From Rubrolithibacter sp043763625 (GTDB taxonomy: Bacteria > Bacteroidota > Bacteroidia > Sphingobacteriales > Sphingobacteriaceae): a DNA stretch of 64,000 nucleotides. Of this stretch, positions 25,644 through 34,596 are shown piece after piece. The stretch lies in the NCBI GenBank assembly GCA_043763625.1, contig JAYULL010000163.1, positions 24,959 through 88,958 on the forward strand, given 5' to 3'. Below the pieces are notes generated by a model. That model was not told the origin of the DNA. It was given only the letters and a program-made list of their open reading frames with translations, and ran no database searches. Numbering within the stretch: position 1 is the stretch's first letter; each line of letters starts with the position of its first letter. A program made the translations under genes and the position numbers.

Positions 25644-26187
25644 TGATTTGAAATGGGAGAAGCTCGACTCGAAATATTTGGTTAGAGAGCAATGGGCAAC
25701 CTTACGGGTTGATACTTGCAAAATGCCCGACGGAACTCTTATTGACGATTATTACGTTCTCGAGTATCCCGATTGGGTCAATGCCCTTGCTTTTACAGCA
25801 GATAATCAAGCAATACTAATTCGACAATATCGACATGCATCAGGCGAAGTTATTTTAGAACTTCCCGGAGGATGTATCGATTCGGGGGAAACGCCGGAAG
25901 AAGCAATAAAACGAGAGCTTTCCGAAGAAACGGGTTACGAGTTCGATTGCATTGAACTTACTTCAACACTTTACGCTAATCCGTCAACTGCAGGCAATAA
26001 AACCTTTTCTTACATAGCTCGAGGTGGAAAGAAAGTCCGCGAGCAGCATTTGGACGGCCGCGAGCAAATTTTGGTTGAAACAGTTTCCGTTGACGAATTA
26101 AAGGAGCTTTTGTATCAAAATCATTTCGGGCAGGCATTGCATGTTAGTGCTGTTTTCTATGGGTTGAAGAAGTTGGGGATGTTATAA
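25636..26187 (+). CDS. NUDIX hydrolase (ADP-ribose pyrophosphatase-like)
   Basis: A 183-residue NUDIX enzyme. The box is complete: GGCIDSGETPEEAIKRELSE followed by ETGY, matching G-x5-E-x7-REL-x-EE-x-G. The preceding AILIRQYRHASGEVILELPGG is typical of the ADP-ribose/nucleoside-diphosphate-sugar branch. It probably hydrolyses ADP-ribose or a similar compound to AMP and a sugar phosphate; the exact substrate is inference. Confidence 0.9.
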   Translation: MSDDLKWEKLDSKYLVREQWATLRVDTCKMPDGTLIDDYYVLEYPDWVNALAFTADNQAILIRQYRHASGEVILELPGGCIDSGETPEEAIKRELSEETGYEFDCIELTSTLYANPSTAGNKTFSYIARGGKKVREQHLDGREQILVETVSVDELKELLYQNHFGQALHVSAVFYGLKKLGML

Positions 26188-26191
26188 CACT

Positions 26192-27541
26192 TTACAATCT
26201 TCGTTCCTTAATTTTATTTAACTCGTCTCGAAATTTATCCGATTCCTGTTGTTGTTTCTTAGCTTCCTTAATAGCTTTCATTTGCGTTATTTCAGCTCCC
26301 GCAAAGTCCTCCAATCCATAAAGCAGATGAGCCAATGTATCGTAATATTCCGGTTTTTGATAGAAGTCAAGCGAACGCTTGCTCCACTCAGCAGCTTTAT
26401 TCAGGTAATTTCTATTGTTTTTACCATACAAATAGAAGTCCCAAGCGGCGTTATTTAATTCATCAGGCACAGTGTTGGGATGAGCGTTCGCACCCGCTAA
26501 AAGGAGTCTGCCCTTATCTGCGGTATCGGTAGGGATATTTCTTGTCAATAATAGCATAGCTTTCTTTTCCATATTCTTTAAGTTCGGCGAAAGCTTTTTT
26601 ATGGAATCTGCGCTCAGGTTCATGTAGAAATTGTAAATAAACAGATCTAAGGTTTTAAGGAAATTAGCGGTGTCTTTTACTTCTCTATAATATTCGATGA
26701 TGTTAGACTGATACGCCATTTCGGCCCTTCTAAAATTCCCTCCCCAAGTTGATCCGGCAAAACCTGCTCCGTTTTTCGCGATGTCCAAGCTTTTTTTCTC
26801 AACTGCCGCCAGTTTAGTATTATGAATTATCTTATTGTTTATTTCATATCTTTTTTGCTCGGGAAGGGTTTTGAAAATACAGTCGGTTAACTTGGGTGAC
26901 ATTTGTTTATGCACTCTACCATACGCCACAGGTCCCGCATTTAACAGAAAAGCTACCATTTCGAAATTTTCGAAATCGCCTAAAGTTAACTGAAAAGCAT
27001 AGTCATCTATTAGTTTGTAATTGTCTATTAAGCCAAGTTTCATTCTTTCACTAATGTATTCTCCTAAAAACTCTCTAGACCTATTACCGTTTGCGTAAGA
27101 CTCATTATACCAACTCAACGTTTTCCCGCTTTCCTTTTTGTCGAGAGCCGCTTTCGCATCTTCGATGTATCGTTCGCCCGATAACGCCAACCCCGCTGAA
27201 CTATTCAGGAGATTTCCCTTCTCGTCTAAATAGAGGTATGCGGGGAATTTAATTACAAAATATTTTTTAACAAGTTCATTAAACTCGGCAGTATTGCATT
27301 CCGGCCTATAGTTTATAAAATTGCTATTGAAAAATGTGGCAGCTTTCTTGTCTGATTCTAATTTAACGACACGAGGAAATGTGGAAGAATTATCGGAGTT
27401 AAGTAGAATGAAAATCGCCTTTTTCTCAGCCTCAGCAATTTTCAATAGAGCCGGCAGGGAGTCCGCAGGAAATTTGATAGTCTGCGCTTGAGACAAAGTT
27501 GCTAAAAGAGCCGACAGGCAAGCAATAAGAATTAACTTCAT
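26192..27541 (-). CDS. secreted thioredoxin-like protein without CxxC
   Basis: A 449-residue exported protein (signal MKLILIACLSALLATLSQAQ). The first domain, to about residue 130, has the pattern of a thioredoxin fold (ALLKIAEAEKKAIFILLNSD, VIKFPAYLYLDEKGN with the cis-proline position), but the catalytic CxxC is absent; NSDNSST stands in its place. The rest is helical, TPR-like (NAAWDFYLYGK, AAEWSKRSLDFYQKPEYYDT). Such proteins in Bacteroidota are usually annotated thioredoxin family; a redox role is unlikely without the cysteines. Confidence 0.7.
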   Translation of the reverse strand: MKLILIACLSALLATLSQAQTIKFPADSLPALLKIAEAEKKAIFILLNSDNSSTFPRVVKLESDKKAATFFNSNFINYRPECNTAEFNELVKKYFVIKFPAYLYLDEKGNLLNSSAGLALSGERYIEDAKAALDKKESGKTLSWYNESYANGNRSREFLGEYISERMKLGLIDNYKLIDDYAFQLTLGDFENFEMVAFLLNAGPVAYGRVHKQMSPKLTDCIFKTLPEQKRYEINNKIIHNTKLAAVEKKSLDIAKNGAGFAGSTWGGNFRRAEMAYQSNIIEYYREVKDTANFLKTLDLFIYNFYMNLSADSIKKLSPNLKNMEKKAMLLLTRNIPTDTADKGRLLLAGANAHPNTVPDELNNAAWDFYLYGKNNRNYLNKAAEWSKRSLDFYQKPEYYDTLAHLLYGLEDFAGAEITQMKAIKEAKKQQQESDKFRDELNKIKERRL

Positions 27542-27641
27542 GAATAAATTAGGATAGCTTGTTTTGCGTATTTACTACTCAAAAAAAGTGTTTAAGCATA
27601 GGTTAAGGATTTGAATCCAAGATATAGAAATTCCTCGAAAC

Positions 27642-27674
27642 AAAAAACCCGAGAAAGGCGGCCTTCTCGGGTTT
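27642..27674 (-). terminator. rho-independent terminator of dnaA
   Basis: On the minus strand AACCCGAGAAGGC and GCCTTTCTCGGGTT form a long stem with one bulged base, followed by TTTT. It lies 25 bases past the dnaA stop codon. Confidence 0.8.
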
Positions 27675-27695
27675 CCCAAATTCTTGTTTCTTCAA

Positions 27696-29123
27696 TTAAC
27701 TCATCTTCAATTTCTTCTGAATATCGGCAACGTAGGCTTTAAATTTCTTATCGGTATCAATTAAATCTTCTACTGTTTGGCAGGCATAAATAACAGTGGA
27801 ATGGTCTCTTCCTCCAAAAAATGCACCGATAGATTTAAGAGAGGTTTTGGTATGGCTTTTAGCCAAATACATTGAGATTTGCCTGGCTTGAACTATTTCG
27901 CGTTTACGTGTTTGAGACTTTACCATTTCTATCGGAACTTCAAAGTACTCGCATACCAACTTTTGAATGTATTCCATCGAAATCTCCCGTGAAGTATTCT
28001 TAACAAAATTCTTCAACATTGATTTGGCTAAACCCAGATCAATCTCCTTTTTGTTGAGAGTAGATTGAGCAAGCAAAGAAACCATTGCGCCTTCGAGTTC
28101 CCGTACATTGTTATCGATGTTGTGAGCAACATATTCAATAACCTCGCCCGGAAGTTCAATACCGTCAGAATACATTTTCTTTTTCAAAATAGCCATGCGA
28201 GTTTCCAAATCCGGTACTTGTAAATCGGCTGAAAGGCCCCATTTAAAGCGGCTAAGTAAACGTTCTTCGAGTCCGGCTAAATCCTTCGGTGCCTTATCTG
28301 ATGTTACAATTAATTGCTTGCCTGATTGGTGAAGATGATTAAAAATATGGAAGAAAATATCTTGTGTTTTCTCTTTACCTGCAAAGTTATGAACGTCGTC
28401 CATAATCAGAATATCCATTGCTTGATAAAAATTAACAAAATCGTTTATGTTGTTATTTTTTAGGGCATCAACAAACTGTTGGGTAAACTTTTCGCACGAA
28501 ACATACAAAACAAGTTTATCCGGGAGAGCCCTTTTTATTTCGTTACCTATTGCTTGAACCAAATGTGTTTTGCCTAAACCCACGCCTCCATAAACCATTA
28601 ATGGATTAAAAGAAGTTCCTCCCGGTTTTCCTGCAACTGCATAACCGGCAGAGCGAGCTAAGCGGTTACAATCTCCTTCAACGAAATTATCGAAGCAATA
28701 ATTCGGGTTTAACTGCGGGTCAACCTGCAGTTTCTTTAGTCCCGGAATTACAAAAGGATTTTTTATGTCTCTATTCAATGCTATAGGCATAGGTATCGAT
28801 TGATTTTTCCCTTCTGCACCGTTACCGCTCGAAGGCATGTTTGTGGTAAACGGTTTGTTGTTAGAAGATTTTTCAACCACTATGTTGTATTCCAGGCGTC
28901 CTTCTTCGCCCAACTGCTTTTTTACAGTCTTACGTAAAAGGCCTACATAATGTTCCTCAAGCCACTCGTAGAAAAATAAGCTTGGCACTTGTATGGTAAG
29001 TACGTTCCCTTCCAAACGCAAAGCCTTTATAGGCTCGAACCAGGTTTTGAAACTCTGGGCCGGGATGTTGTCCTTTATTATTTGGAGGCAATTATTCCAT
29101 ACGCTCGTGCTCGTTTTTTCCAT
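27696..29123 (-). CDS. dnaA: chromosomal replication initiator protein DnaA
   Basis: A 475-residue initiator that binds and opens the replication origin. Domain I at the N-terminus (SVWNNCLQIIKDNIPAQSFK), a poorly conserved linker, the AAA+ domain with Walker A GGVGLGKTHLVQAIG and Walker B LIMDDVHNF, and the C-terminal DNA-binding domain with FFGGRDHSTVIYACQTV. Length is normal. No cluster of TTATCCACA-like boxes is seen in the 288-base region upstream (29124-29411), which is AT-rich and has only a short palindrome (AAGATTAAAATCTT near 29162), so an origin cannot be placed here. Confidence 0.98.
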   Translation of the reverse strand: MEKTSTSVWNNCLQIIKDNIPAQSFKTWFEPIKALRLEGNVLTIQVPSLFFYEWLEEHYVGLLRKTVKKQLGEEGRLEYNIVVEKSSNNKPFTTNMPSSGNGAEGKNQSIPMPIALNRDIKNPFVIPGLKKLQVDPQLNPNYCFDNFVEGDCNRLARSAGYAVAGKPGGTSFNPLMVYGGVGLGKTHLVQAIGNEIKRALPDKLVLYVSCEKFTQQFVDALKNNNINDFVNFYQAMDILIMDDVHNFAGKEKTQDIFFHIFNHLHQSGKQLIVTSDKAPKDLAGLEERLLSRFKWGLSADLQVPDLETRMAILKKKMYSDGIELPGEVIEYVAHNIDNNVRELEGAMVSLLAQSTLNKKEIDLGLAKSMLKNFVKNTSREISMEYIQKLVCEYFEVPIEMVKSQTRKREIVQARQISMYLAKSHTKTSLKSIGAFFGGRDHSTVIYACQTVEDLIDTDKKFKAYVADIQKKLKMS

Positions 29124-29411
29124 AGAGTTTATTTCCTAATAATTTGATTTACAACAGATGAAGATTAAAATCTTAATCCCCTTTCGGAACACCGAAGTTT
29201 CAAAAAAAAAGTTATTAAAAAAAGTTAAAAATAGAAAATAGACGTAAAGTTCTCACGGGCAACTAAATATTCTGTTTTCCTGTTGTAAAGCTGTAAGTAA
29301 ACCATCATAATCTACATACTTTTAATCGCCTCACTGAAAGGAGAGTTACTCCGGGCCAAAACTTTTTTAAAACAATTTTCTTCCTGATTTGTACGGCGTC
29401 TTTTTTTTTTT

Positions 29412-29942
29412 CTAAAAAAACCTTTGCAATTCATTTTTAACAAGCCCGATCCCTGCATCATAAGGGTTAACCTCGAGCTTAGAAAGATGAGTAAGAATTG
29501 CCTTGCTAAGTTCTACTGACGAAGTTTCAGGCGGCAAACCGTCTGCTCCATTTTTTATTAAACTTATTGTATCTTCTTTAAGTCGCTTAACAACTTGCCA
29601 TGCTTGATCACTTAAATAAATTTGCTGAGTAATATTATGCTGGTACTCTGCTCGTATATCCGCAAGTACTTGGTTTTGCAATTCTCTTGCTGTTGTTCCA
29701 GGCACATGCAGTCGGATTAAAATGTTTGCCGGATTTATTCTTTCTATAAAGATTACTATTCGTTCGTAAGCCTGAAGTTGTAAAGGCAGTGTTTGCTTTA
29801 ATTGTTCTTTCTTAACCTCCAACAACTCCCTCCGGTTAGAGTTGCTCAAATGCTCTCTAATGAAAAACCACGCGACAAAGAAAACGGTGAGGCCGGCGAA
29901 AGTCAATTTTAAAAAGTCTAAAAAAAATGTCAAATAATCCAT
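29412..29942 (-). CDS. conserved membrane-anchored protein (DUF7935-like)
   Basis: A 176-residue protein with one N-terminal membrane segment (LTFAGLTVFFVAWFFI, residues 13-28) and a helical cytosolic domain. The stretch LPLQLQAYERIVIFIERINPANILIRLH is very conserved in Bacteroidota proteins of this kind. No enzymatic motif is seen. Its stop is followed by an 11-base A/T homopolymer (29400-29410). Function unknown. Confidence 0.8.
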   Translation of the reverse strand: MDYLTFFLDFLKLTFAGLTVFFVAWFFIREHLSNSNRRELLEVKKEQLKQTLPLQLQAYERIVIFIERINPANILIRLHVPGTTARELQNQVLADIRAEYQHNITQQIYLSDQAWQVVKRLKEDTISLIKNGADGLPPETSSVELSKAILTHLSKLEVNPYDAGIGLVKNELQRFF

Positions 29943-30007
29943 TGAGATACGTTTATAAATACAGGGTCAAAATACCGTTTGCAGAACAAATTTGAGCAAT
30001 ATAACTA

Positions 30008-30015
30008 TATCTTTG
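30008..30015 (+). promoter_or_regulatory. -7 promoter element for the IscA-like gene
   Basis: TATCTTTG matches TAnnTTTG exactly, 23 bases before the ATG at 30039. No well-spaced TTG -33 box is seen. Confidence 0.45.
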
Positions 30016-30038
30016 TATAGTAAAATGAAGTTTTAAGT

Positions 30039-30386
30039 ATGGAGACAAGTACAATTTCAGCCCCCGTTACTTTTTCAGAAGGCGCACTTAAAGAAGTAAA
30101 AAAACTTAGAGAGCAACAAGAGTTTACAGACGACTTTGGATTGCGCATAGGTGTTGAAGGCGGCGGTTGTGCGGGCATGAATTATATTTTGGGTTTCGAC
30201 CAAAAGAAGGAAGGCGATCAGGAGTTTGACATAAGCGGCGTGAGAGTGTTTATGCACAAAGCCCACGGGTTATACTTGGCAGGAATGGAAATAGACTATC
30301 AAAACGGGTTAAACGCTCGGGGATTTACTTTTAACAATCCAAACGCGGCAAGCACTTGCGGATGCGGCACAAGCTTTTCCGTATAA
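30039..30386 (+). CDS. iron-sulfur cluster carrier, IscA/SufA/ErpA family
   Basis: A 115-residue A-type carrier that holds Fe-S clusters or iron and passes them to apoproteins. The three conserved cysteines are present: GGGCAGMNY near residue 44 and STCGCGTSF at the end. Length is normal. No suf or isc genes lie next to it. The exact member (SufA, IscA or ErpA) cannot be told. A terminator follows. Confidence 0.93.
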   Translation: METSTISAPVTFSEGALKEVKKLREQQEFTDDFGLRIGVEGGGCAGMNYILGFDQKKEGDQEFDISGVRVFMHKAHGLYLAGMEIDYQNGLNARGFTFNNPNAASTCGCGTSFSV

Positions 30387-30415
30387 AACATTTCTTAAAA
30401 ACGTAACAATTATAT

Positions 30416-30449
30416 AAATCCTGCTGTCTTAACACTGCAGGATTTTTTT
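30416..30449 (+). terminator. rho-independent terminator after the IscA-like gene
   Basis: AAATCCTGC (30416-30424) pairs with GCAGGATTT (30437-30445) around a 12-base loop, followed by a T-run. Confidence 0.75.
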
Positions 30450-30457
30450 ATTACCGT

Positions 30458-31702
30458 ATGGCCCACCGAGTAAGCAATAAAGAAATAATTAAAGTTGCCT
30501 TACAATCTATCAGCAGCAATAAACTGCGCACATTTCTTACGGCTTTAATCATTGCCATAGGCTTAACCGCCTTAGTAGGCATTTTAACTTCCATAGACGC
30601 AATTAAAGGCTCCTTGAATAATACCTTTTCGAGTATGGGAGCTAATTCTTTTACCATACGTAACCGAGGAACGGGCATACGTATAGGCGGAGAAGGGAGA
30701 AGGGCTAAACGATATAAGCCCATTAACTTCATTGAAGCGGTTACTTTTAAAAGCAGGTTTTCGTTTCCGGCTTTGGTTTCGGTGAATGTGTTTGCCAGCT
30801 ATGCGGGAGTTGTAAAAGTGGGAAATGATAAAACGAATCCCAACATCTCGGTTCTAGGCGCAGATGCCGAGTACACTTTAACCGGAGGATATAAACTTGC
30901 AGCCGGAAGAAATTTTTCGCAAGGCGAACTGGAGTTCGCGGCTAATTCAGTGATGATCGGCAACGAGATAAAAACGCGTCTGTTCCCTAATACAGATCCC
31001 ATTGATAAGTTCATCACCATTGGCAGTAATCGTTTTAAGATTATAGGTTTGTTTGCCGAAAAGGGCTCAAGCGTGGGGTTTGGCGGAGATAAGGTTTGTG
31101 TTATTCCCTTGCTTAAGGCAAAACAAATTTCAAATATATCCAATCCATCTTATACTATATCAGTAATGACTGATGATCCGCAGCGAACCGATGCGGCAGC
31201 AGGTGAAGCAACTGCTCTGTTTAGAAAGATTCGAGGACTATCTGCCGGAAGAGAAGATAATTTTGAAATTACTAAAAGCGATGCTATTGCTCAAACCCTG
31301 TTGGAGAACTTGAAATATATCACATTGGCAGCAATCGTAATTGGCGTGATTACTATTGTAGGCGCCTCTATCGGCCTCATGAATATAATGTTAGTCTCGG
31401 TTACAGAGCGTACTCGTGAAATCGGAATTCGAAAGGCAATAGGTGCTACTCCTTTTATTATCCGTCGGCAATTTCTGTTAGAAGCTGTTATTATTTGCCT
31501 TATCGGCGGATTTTCAGGTATTCTGTTGGGAATATTAATCGGCAATCTTATTGCTCTTAAATTGGGAGCCGGTTTTATGATTCCTTGGGGGTGGATGGCT
31601 CTAGGTAGCGGAATTTGTATTTTAGTGGGAATAGTAGCCGGCTTTTACCCGGCGGCAAAAGCATCTCGTTTAGATCCGGTAGAGGCACTTCGATACGAAT
31701 AA
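30458..31702 (+). CDS. ABC transporter permease, MacB/FtsX type
   Basis: A 414-residue inner-membrane protein with the MacB layout: an N-terminal membrane helix (FLTALIIAIGLTALVGI), a large periplasmic MacB_PCD domain, then three C-terminal helices (LAAIVIGVITIVGASIGL, AVIICLIGGFSGILLG, MALGSGICILVGIVAGF). FtsX-type text is present in VTERTREIGIRKAIGAT and PAAKASRLDPVEALRYE. Such permeases pair with a LolD/MacB-type ATPase to work on lipoproteins or peptides, but no ATPase gene is adjacent. Confidence 0.9.
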   Translation: MAHRVSNKEIIKVALQSISSNKLRTFLTALIIAIGLTALVGILTSIDAIKGSLNNTFSSMGANSFTIRNRGTGIRIGGEGRRAKRYKPINFIEAVTFKSRFSFPALVSVNVFASYAGVVKVGNDKTNPNISVLGADAEYTLTGGYKLAAGRNFSQGELEFAANSVMIGNEIKTRLFPNTDPIDKFITIGSNRFKIIGLFAEKGSSVGFGGDKVCVIPLLKAKQISNISNPSYTISVMTDDPQRTDAAAGEATALFRKIRGLSAGREDNFEITKSDAIAQTLLENLKYITLAAIVIGVITIVGASIGLMNIMLVSVTERTREIGIRKAIGATPFIIRRQFLLEAVIICLIGGFSGILLGILIGNLIALKLGAGFMIPWGWMALGSGICILVGIVAGFYPAAKASRLDPVEALRYE

Positions 31703-31718
31703 TTACCTGCAACCAACA

Positions 31719-32468
31719 TTAATCATACAATAGAATATTCTGTAATTGATAATCTTTGACCAGCCTTTCTACGTACGGAAAGGTTAAAGCATCTCTAAGC
31801 GCTGAAGCATGCTTATCGTGATGCATGTCGCTTCCGATAAAGTCAATCAAATATTTGTCTACAAGTTCTTCGGCTGTTTTTTGAGTGGGTTTGCCGTAAT
31901 ATCCTGTTAAGGATATGGTGTTGAGTTGCAGGTAACAGCCCGTTTCTTTTATCTTTTGAAAATTTTCAATTGATCCGGCGAAGAATGGATAGCGCTCAGG
32001 ATGGGCAAGAACCGGTTTATAACCTTTGTCTTGCATCTTCTTAATAATATCGAAAAACGAAGCCGGGCAGTTAACAAACGAGATTTCAAATAAAAGAAAA
32101 TCGTTACCGAGAGTAAGCACTTCCTTTTTTTCGACTTTAGCTTCCAGCGTTTCGTCTAAATAATATTCTGCCGCAGCATTAATCTCAATATTGATATTTT
32201 GCTTCGCAAGTTCTTCTCTCATTATATCTAAACCTTTATTTATAATTTCGGGTGTGTTGCGATAGAAGTCGGCCATTATATGCGGGGTAGTAATTATCTT
32301 TTCGAAACCCAGACTTTTAAGTTGTAATATAAGATCAATGGAATCTTCCAAGCTTTGCGAGCCGTCGTCAATTGCCGGAATCAGATGGGAATGCAGGTCA
32401 ACTTTTATTGATGAAAAATCAAAATCAGGGGTTTTCTTCTGTTTCTTTTTAAACAGGTCAAAAAGCAT
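31719..32468 (-). CDS. CpsB/YwqE-type tyrosine-protein phosphatase (PHP family)
   Basis: A 249-residue metal-dependent phosphatase of the PHP superfamily. Metal ligands are visible in KVDLHSHLIPAIDDGS, the histidine of TTPHIM, KPVLAHPERYPFF and the C-terminal IGSDMHH. In Gram-positive relatives CpsB/YwqE dephosphorylates the tyrosine kinase that controls capsule export, and Bacteroidota members lie in polysaccharide loci, as here beside rfbB, with a one-base overlap (32468). Role in exopolysaccharide control is inference. Confidence 0.88.
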   Translation of the reverse strand: MLFDLFKKKQKKTPDFDFSSIKVDLHSHLIPAIDDGSQSLEDSIDLILQLKSLGFEKIITTPHIMADFYRNTPEIINKGLDIMREELAKQNINIEINAAAEYYLDETLEAKVEKKEVLTLGNDFLLFEISFVNCPASFFDIIKKMQDKGYKPVLAHPERYPFFAGSIENFQKIKETGCYLQLNTISLTGYYGKPTQKTAEELVDKYLIDFIGSDMHHDKHASALRDALTFPYVERLVKDYQLQNILLYD

Positions 32469-33520
32469 TAGCGGTCTTGGTATTGTTCACGATAGTATGA
32501 TTGATAATGGCCCGAAGTTACATCATTAAGCCACTCTTCGTTTCGCAAATACCATTCCACTGTTTTTTCTAATCCTTCTTCGAATTGTAAGCTTGGTTTC
32601 CAGCCTAATTCCTTTTGAAGTTTAGACGAATCGATAGCATAACGTAGGTCGTGACCTGCTCGGTCAGTTACAAAGGTTACCAGCTTTTCTGATGTTCCCG
32701 CTTCGCGTCCTAGTTTTTCATCCATTATTCTACATAAAAGGCGGATAAGATCAATATTTTTCCATTCATTATGCCCGCCAATGTTATAGGTAGAGCCCGA
32801 GTCGGCGGTATGAAAAATTACATCAATTGCTCTTGCATGATCTTCAACCCAAAGCCAATCCCTAATATTTTCGCCTTTTCCGTAAACGGGAACAGGTTTA
32901 TTATTCTTGATATTATTTATCGCTAAGGGAATTAATTTTTCGGGGAAGTGATAAGAGCCGTAATTGTTAGAACAATTTGAAATAACGGCATTTAAACCAT
33001 ATGTATCGCAATAGGCACGAACAAAATGATCTGAACTTGCTTTGGAAGCTGAATACGGACTATGCGGATCGTAGGCGGTTTCTTCGGTAAACATACCTGT
33101 TTCGCCTAATGTTCCGTAAACCTCATCTGTAGAAACGTGATAGAAGCGGTTCGTAGAAAAATTGTCTTTCCAATATTTTTTCGCTCCGTTCAGCAGGTTT
33201 ACGGTACCTACTACATTCGTCATTACAAAATCAAGCGGACTAGTAATGGATCTGTCTACATGAGATTCAGCCGCCAAATGTATTACGTGGTCAAATTGCT
33301 CCTCAGAAAACAGTGTATCGATAAAGCCGGCATCCACAATATCGCCCTTTACAAACCTGTAATTAGGCAAGTGTTCAATGTCTTTAAGATTTGCGAGGTT
33401 TCCGGCATAAGTGAGTTTATCTAGATTAACGATTTGATAATCCGGATAATTAGTTACAAAACGCCGTACAACATGCGATCCTATAAATCCGGCACCACCG
33501 GTGATGAGAATTTTTTTCAT
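32468..33520 (-). CDS. rfbB: dTDP-glucose 4,6-dehydratase
   Basis: A 350-residue short-chain dehydrogenase-type enzyme that makes dTDP-4-keto-6-deoxyglucose, the precursor of rhamnose and other deoxysugars. Motifs: GGAGFIGSHVVRRF (NAD binding), YSASKASSDHFVRAY (catalytic Tyr-Lys), and STDEVYGTLGETG with the family's Thr-Asp-Glu. It overlaps the phosphatase gene by one base. The other rml genes are not in this window. Confidence 0.95.
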   Translation of the reverse strand: MKKILITGGAGFIGSHVVRRFVTNYPDYQIVNLDKLTYAGNLANLKDIEHLPNYRFVKGDIVDAGFIDTLFSEEQFDHVIHLAAESHVDRSITSPLDFVMTNVVGTVNLLNGAKKYWKDNFSTNRFYHVSTDEVYGTLGETGMFTEETAYDPHSPYSASKASSDHFVRAYCDTYGLNAVISNCSNNYGSYHFPEKLIPLAINNIKNNKPVPVYGKGENIRDWLWVEDHARAIDVIFHTADSGSTYNIGGHNEWKNIDLIRLLCRIMDEKLGREAGTSEKLVTFVTDRAGHDLRYAIDSSKLQKELGWKPSLQFEEGLEKTVEWYLRNEEWLNDVTSGHYQSYYREQYQDR

Positions 33521-33532
33521 AATGGACCTATC

Positions 33533-33569
33533 AGCTATGAGCTATCAGCTGATAGCTCATAGCTTTTTC
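33533..33569. terminator. perfect 32-base palindrome between galE and rfbB
   Basis: AGCTATGAGCTATCAG (33533-33548) is followed directly by its reverse complement (33549-33564), then TTTTT on the plus strand. It has no spacer and contains the repeated word AGCTAT. It could form a cruciform or RNA hairpin and may limit transcription from galE into rfbB or serve as a protein site. Confidence 0.55.
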
Positions 33570-34594
33570 TAAAACGGATTTTCTTTTATATAATTTTCCC
33601 AAGCCCAAGCAGACCGCATCATTTCGGTAACATCAAGCTCAGCTTTCCAACCCAATTCCTTTTCTGCCTTGGCTACATCGCCCCAAACTTTTTCTATGTC
33701 TCCGGCTCTTCGGTCTCCAATTTGGTAACGCAGCTTTACACCTGTAGCCTGCTCAAAAGCATTTATTACCTCTAGGACCGAAGAACCTTTTCCGGTTCCT
33801 ATATTAAATACATCATATTTGGCTTGCTGCTTTTCATCCATGTGCTTGATAGCAGCAACGTGTGCTTTTGCAAGATCAACTACATGAATATAATCTCTTA
33901 TACAACTGCCGTCAGATGTATCGTAGTCATTTCCGTAAACGGTAATAGGGCCGCGTAAGCCGATAGCACTCTGAGTGATAAACGGAACAAGGTTTTGAGG
34001 AACTCCAAGAGGCAACTCTCCAATCAACGCTGAAGAGTGAGCGCCGACAGGATTAAAATAGCGTAAGGAGATTATCCTATAGTTTTCATTAACCTTTGCC
34101 ACATCCTGCAAAATTTCTTCGGCTATTTGTTTTGTATTGCCATATGGCGACTCTGCCTTTTTTACCTGAGCAGTTTCTGTAACCGGCAAAACATCGGGCT
34201 GTCCGTAAACTGTACAGCTTGAAGAAAATACAAAATTTACTTCCCTACCGGCAAAAGCATCAAGTAGATTAATAAGTGAGTAAAAATTATTCTTATAATA
34301 TTTTAGCGGTAGCTCAACCGATTCTCCGACAGCTTTTGAAGCTGCAAAATGAATAACCCCTGCTATTTGGGATTCAGCTTTTACAAATTCGGTTGTTATC
34401 GCCTGATCACACAAATCAAACTGATGAACCTCCGGTCTCACACCGGTTATTCTTTCAAGCTGATCTAAAATTTTAATATTTGAATTGCTAAGATTATCAA
34501 CAATAACAGGGATGAAGCCTGCCGATATTAATTCAACAACAGTATGCGAACCGATAAATCCTGTTCCGCCCGTTACAAGTATTTTTTTACTCAT
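33569..34594 (-). CDS. galE: UDP-glucose 4-epimerase
   Basis: A 341-residue NAD-dependent epimerase interconverting UDP-glucose and UDP-galactose. Motifs: GGTGFIGSHTVVELI, SSSCTVYGQPDVLPVTE, and YGNTKQIAEEIL with the catalytic Tyr-Lys. It follows the UDP-xylose synthase gene by two bases in a sugar-nucleotide operon. The perfect palindrome at 33533-33564 is just beyond its stop codon. Confidence 0.95.
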   Translation of the reverse strand: MSKKILVTGGTGFIGSHTVVELISAGFIPVIVDNLSNSNIKILDQLERITGVRPEVHQFDLCDQAITTEFVKAESQIAGVIHFAASKAVGESVELPLKYYKNNFYSLINLLDAFAGREVNFVFSSSCTVYGQPDVLPVTETAQVKKAESPYGNTKQIAEEILQDVAKVNENYRIISLRYFNPVGAHSSALIGELPLGVPQNLVPFITQSAIGLRGPITVYGNDYDTSDGSCIRDYIHVVDLAKAHVAAIKHMDEKQQAKYDVFNIGTGKGSSVLEVINAFEQATGVKLRYQIGDRRAGDIEKVWGDVAKAEKELGWKAELDVTEMMRSAWAWENYIKENPF

Positions 34595-34596
34595 AG

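Noticed and set aside
29124..29411. Possible replication origin upstream of dnaA
   Set aside because: The region is AT-rich, but I find no cluster of TTATCCACA-like boxes; a single TTATCCAC near 19828 lies inside a gene. Being next to dnaA is not enough in Bacteroidota.
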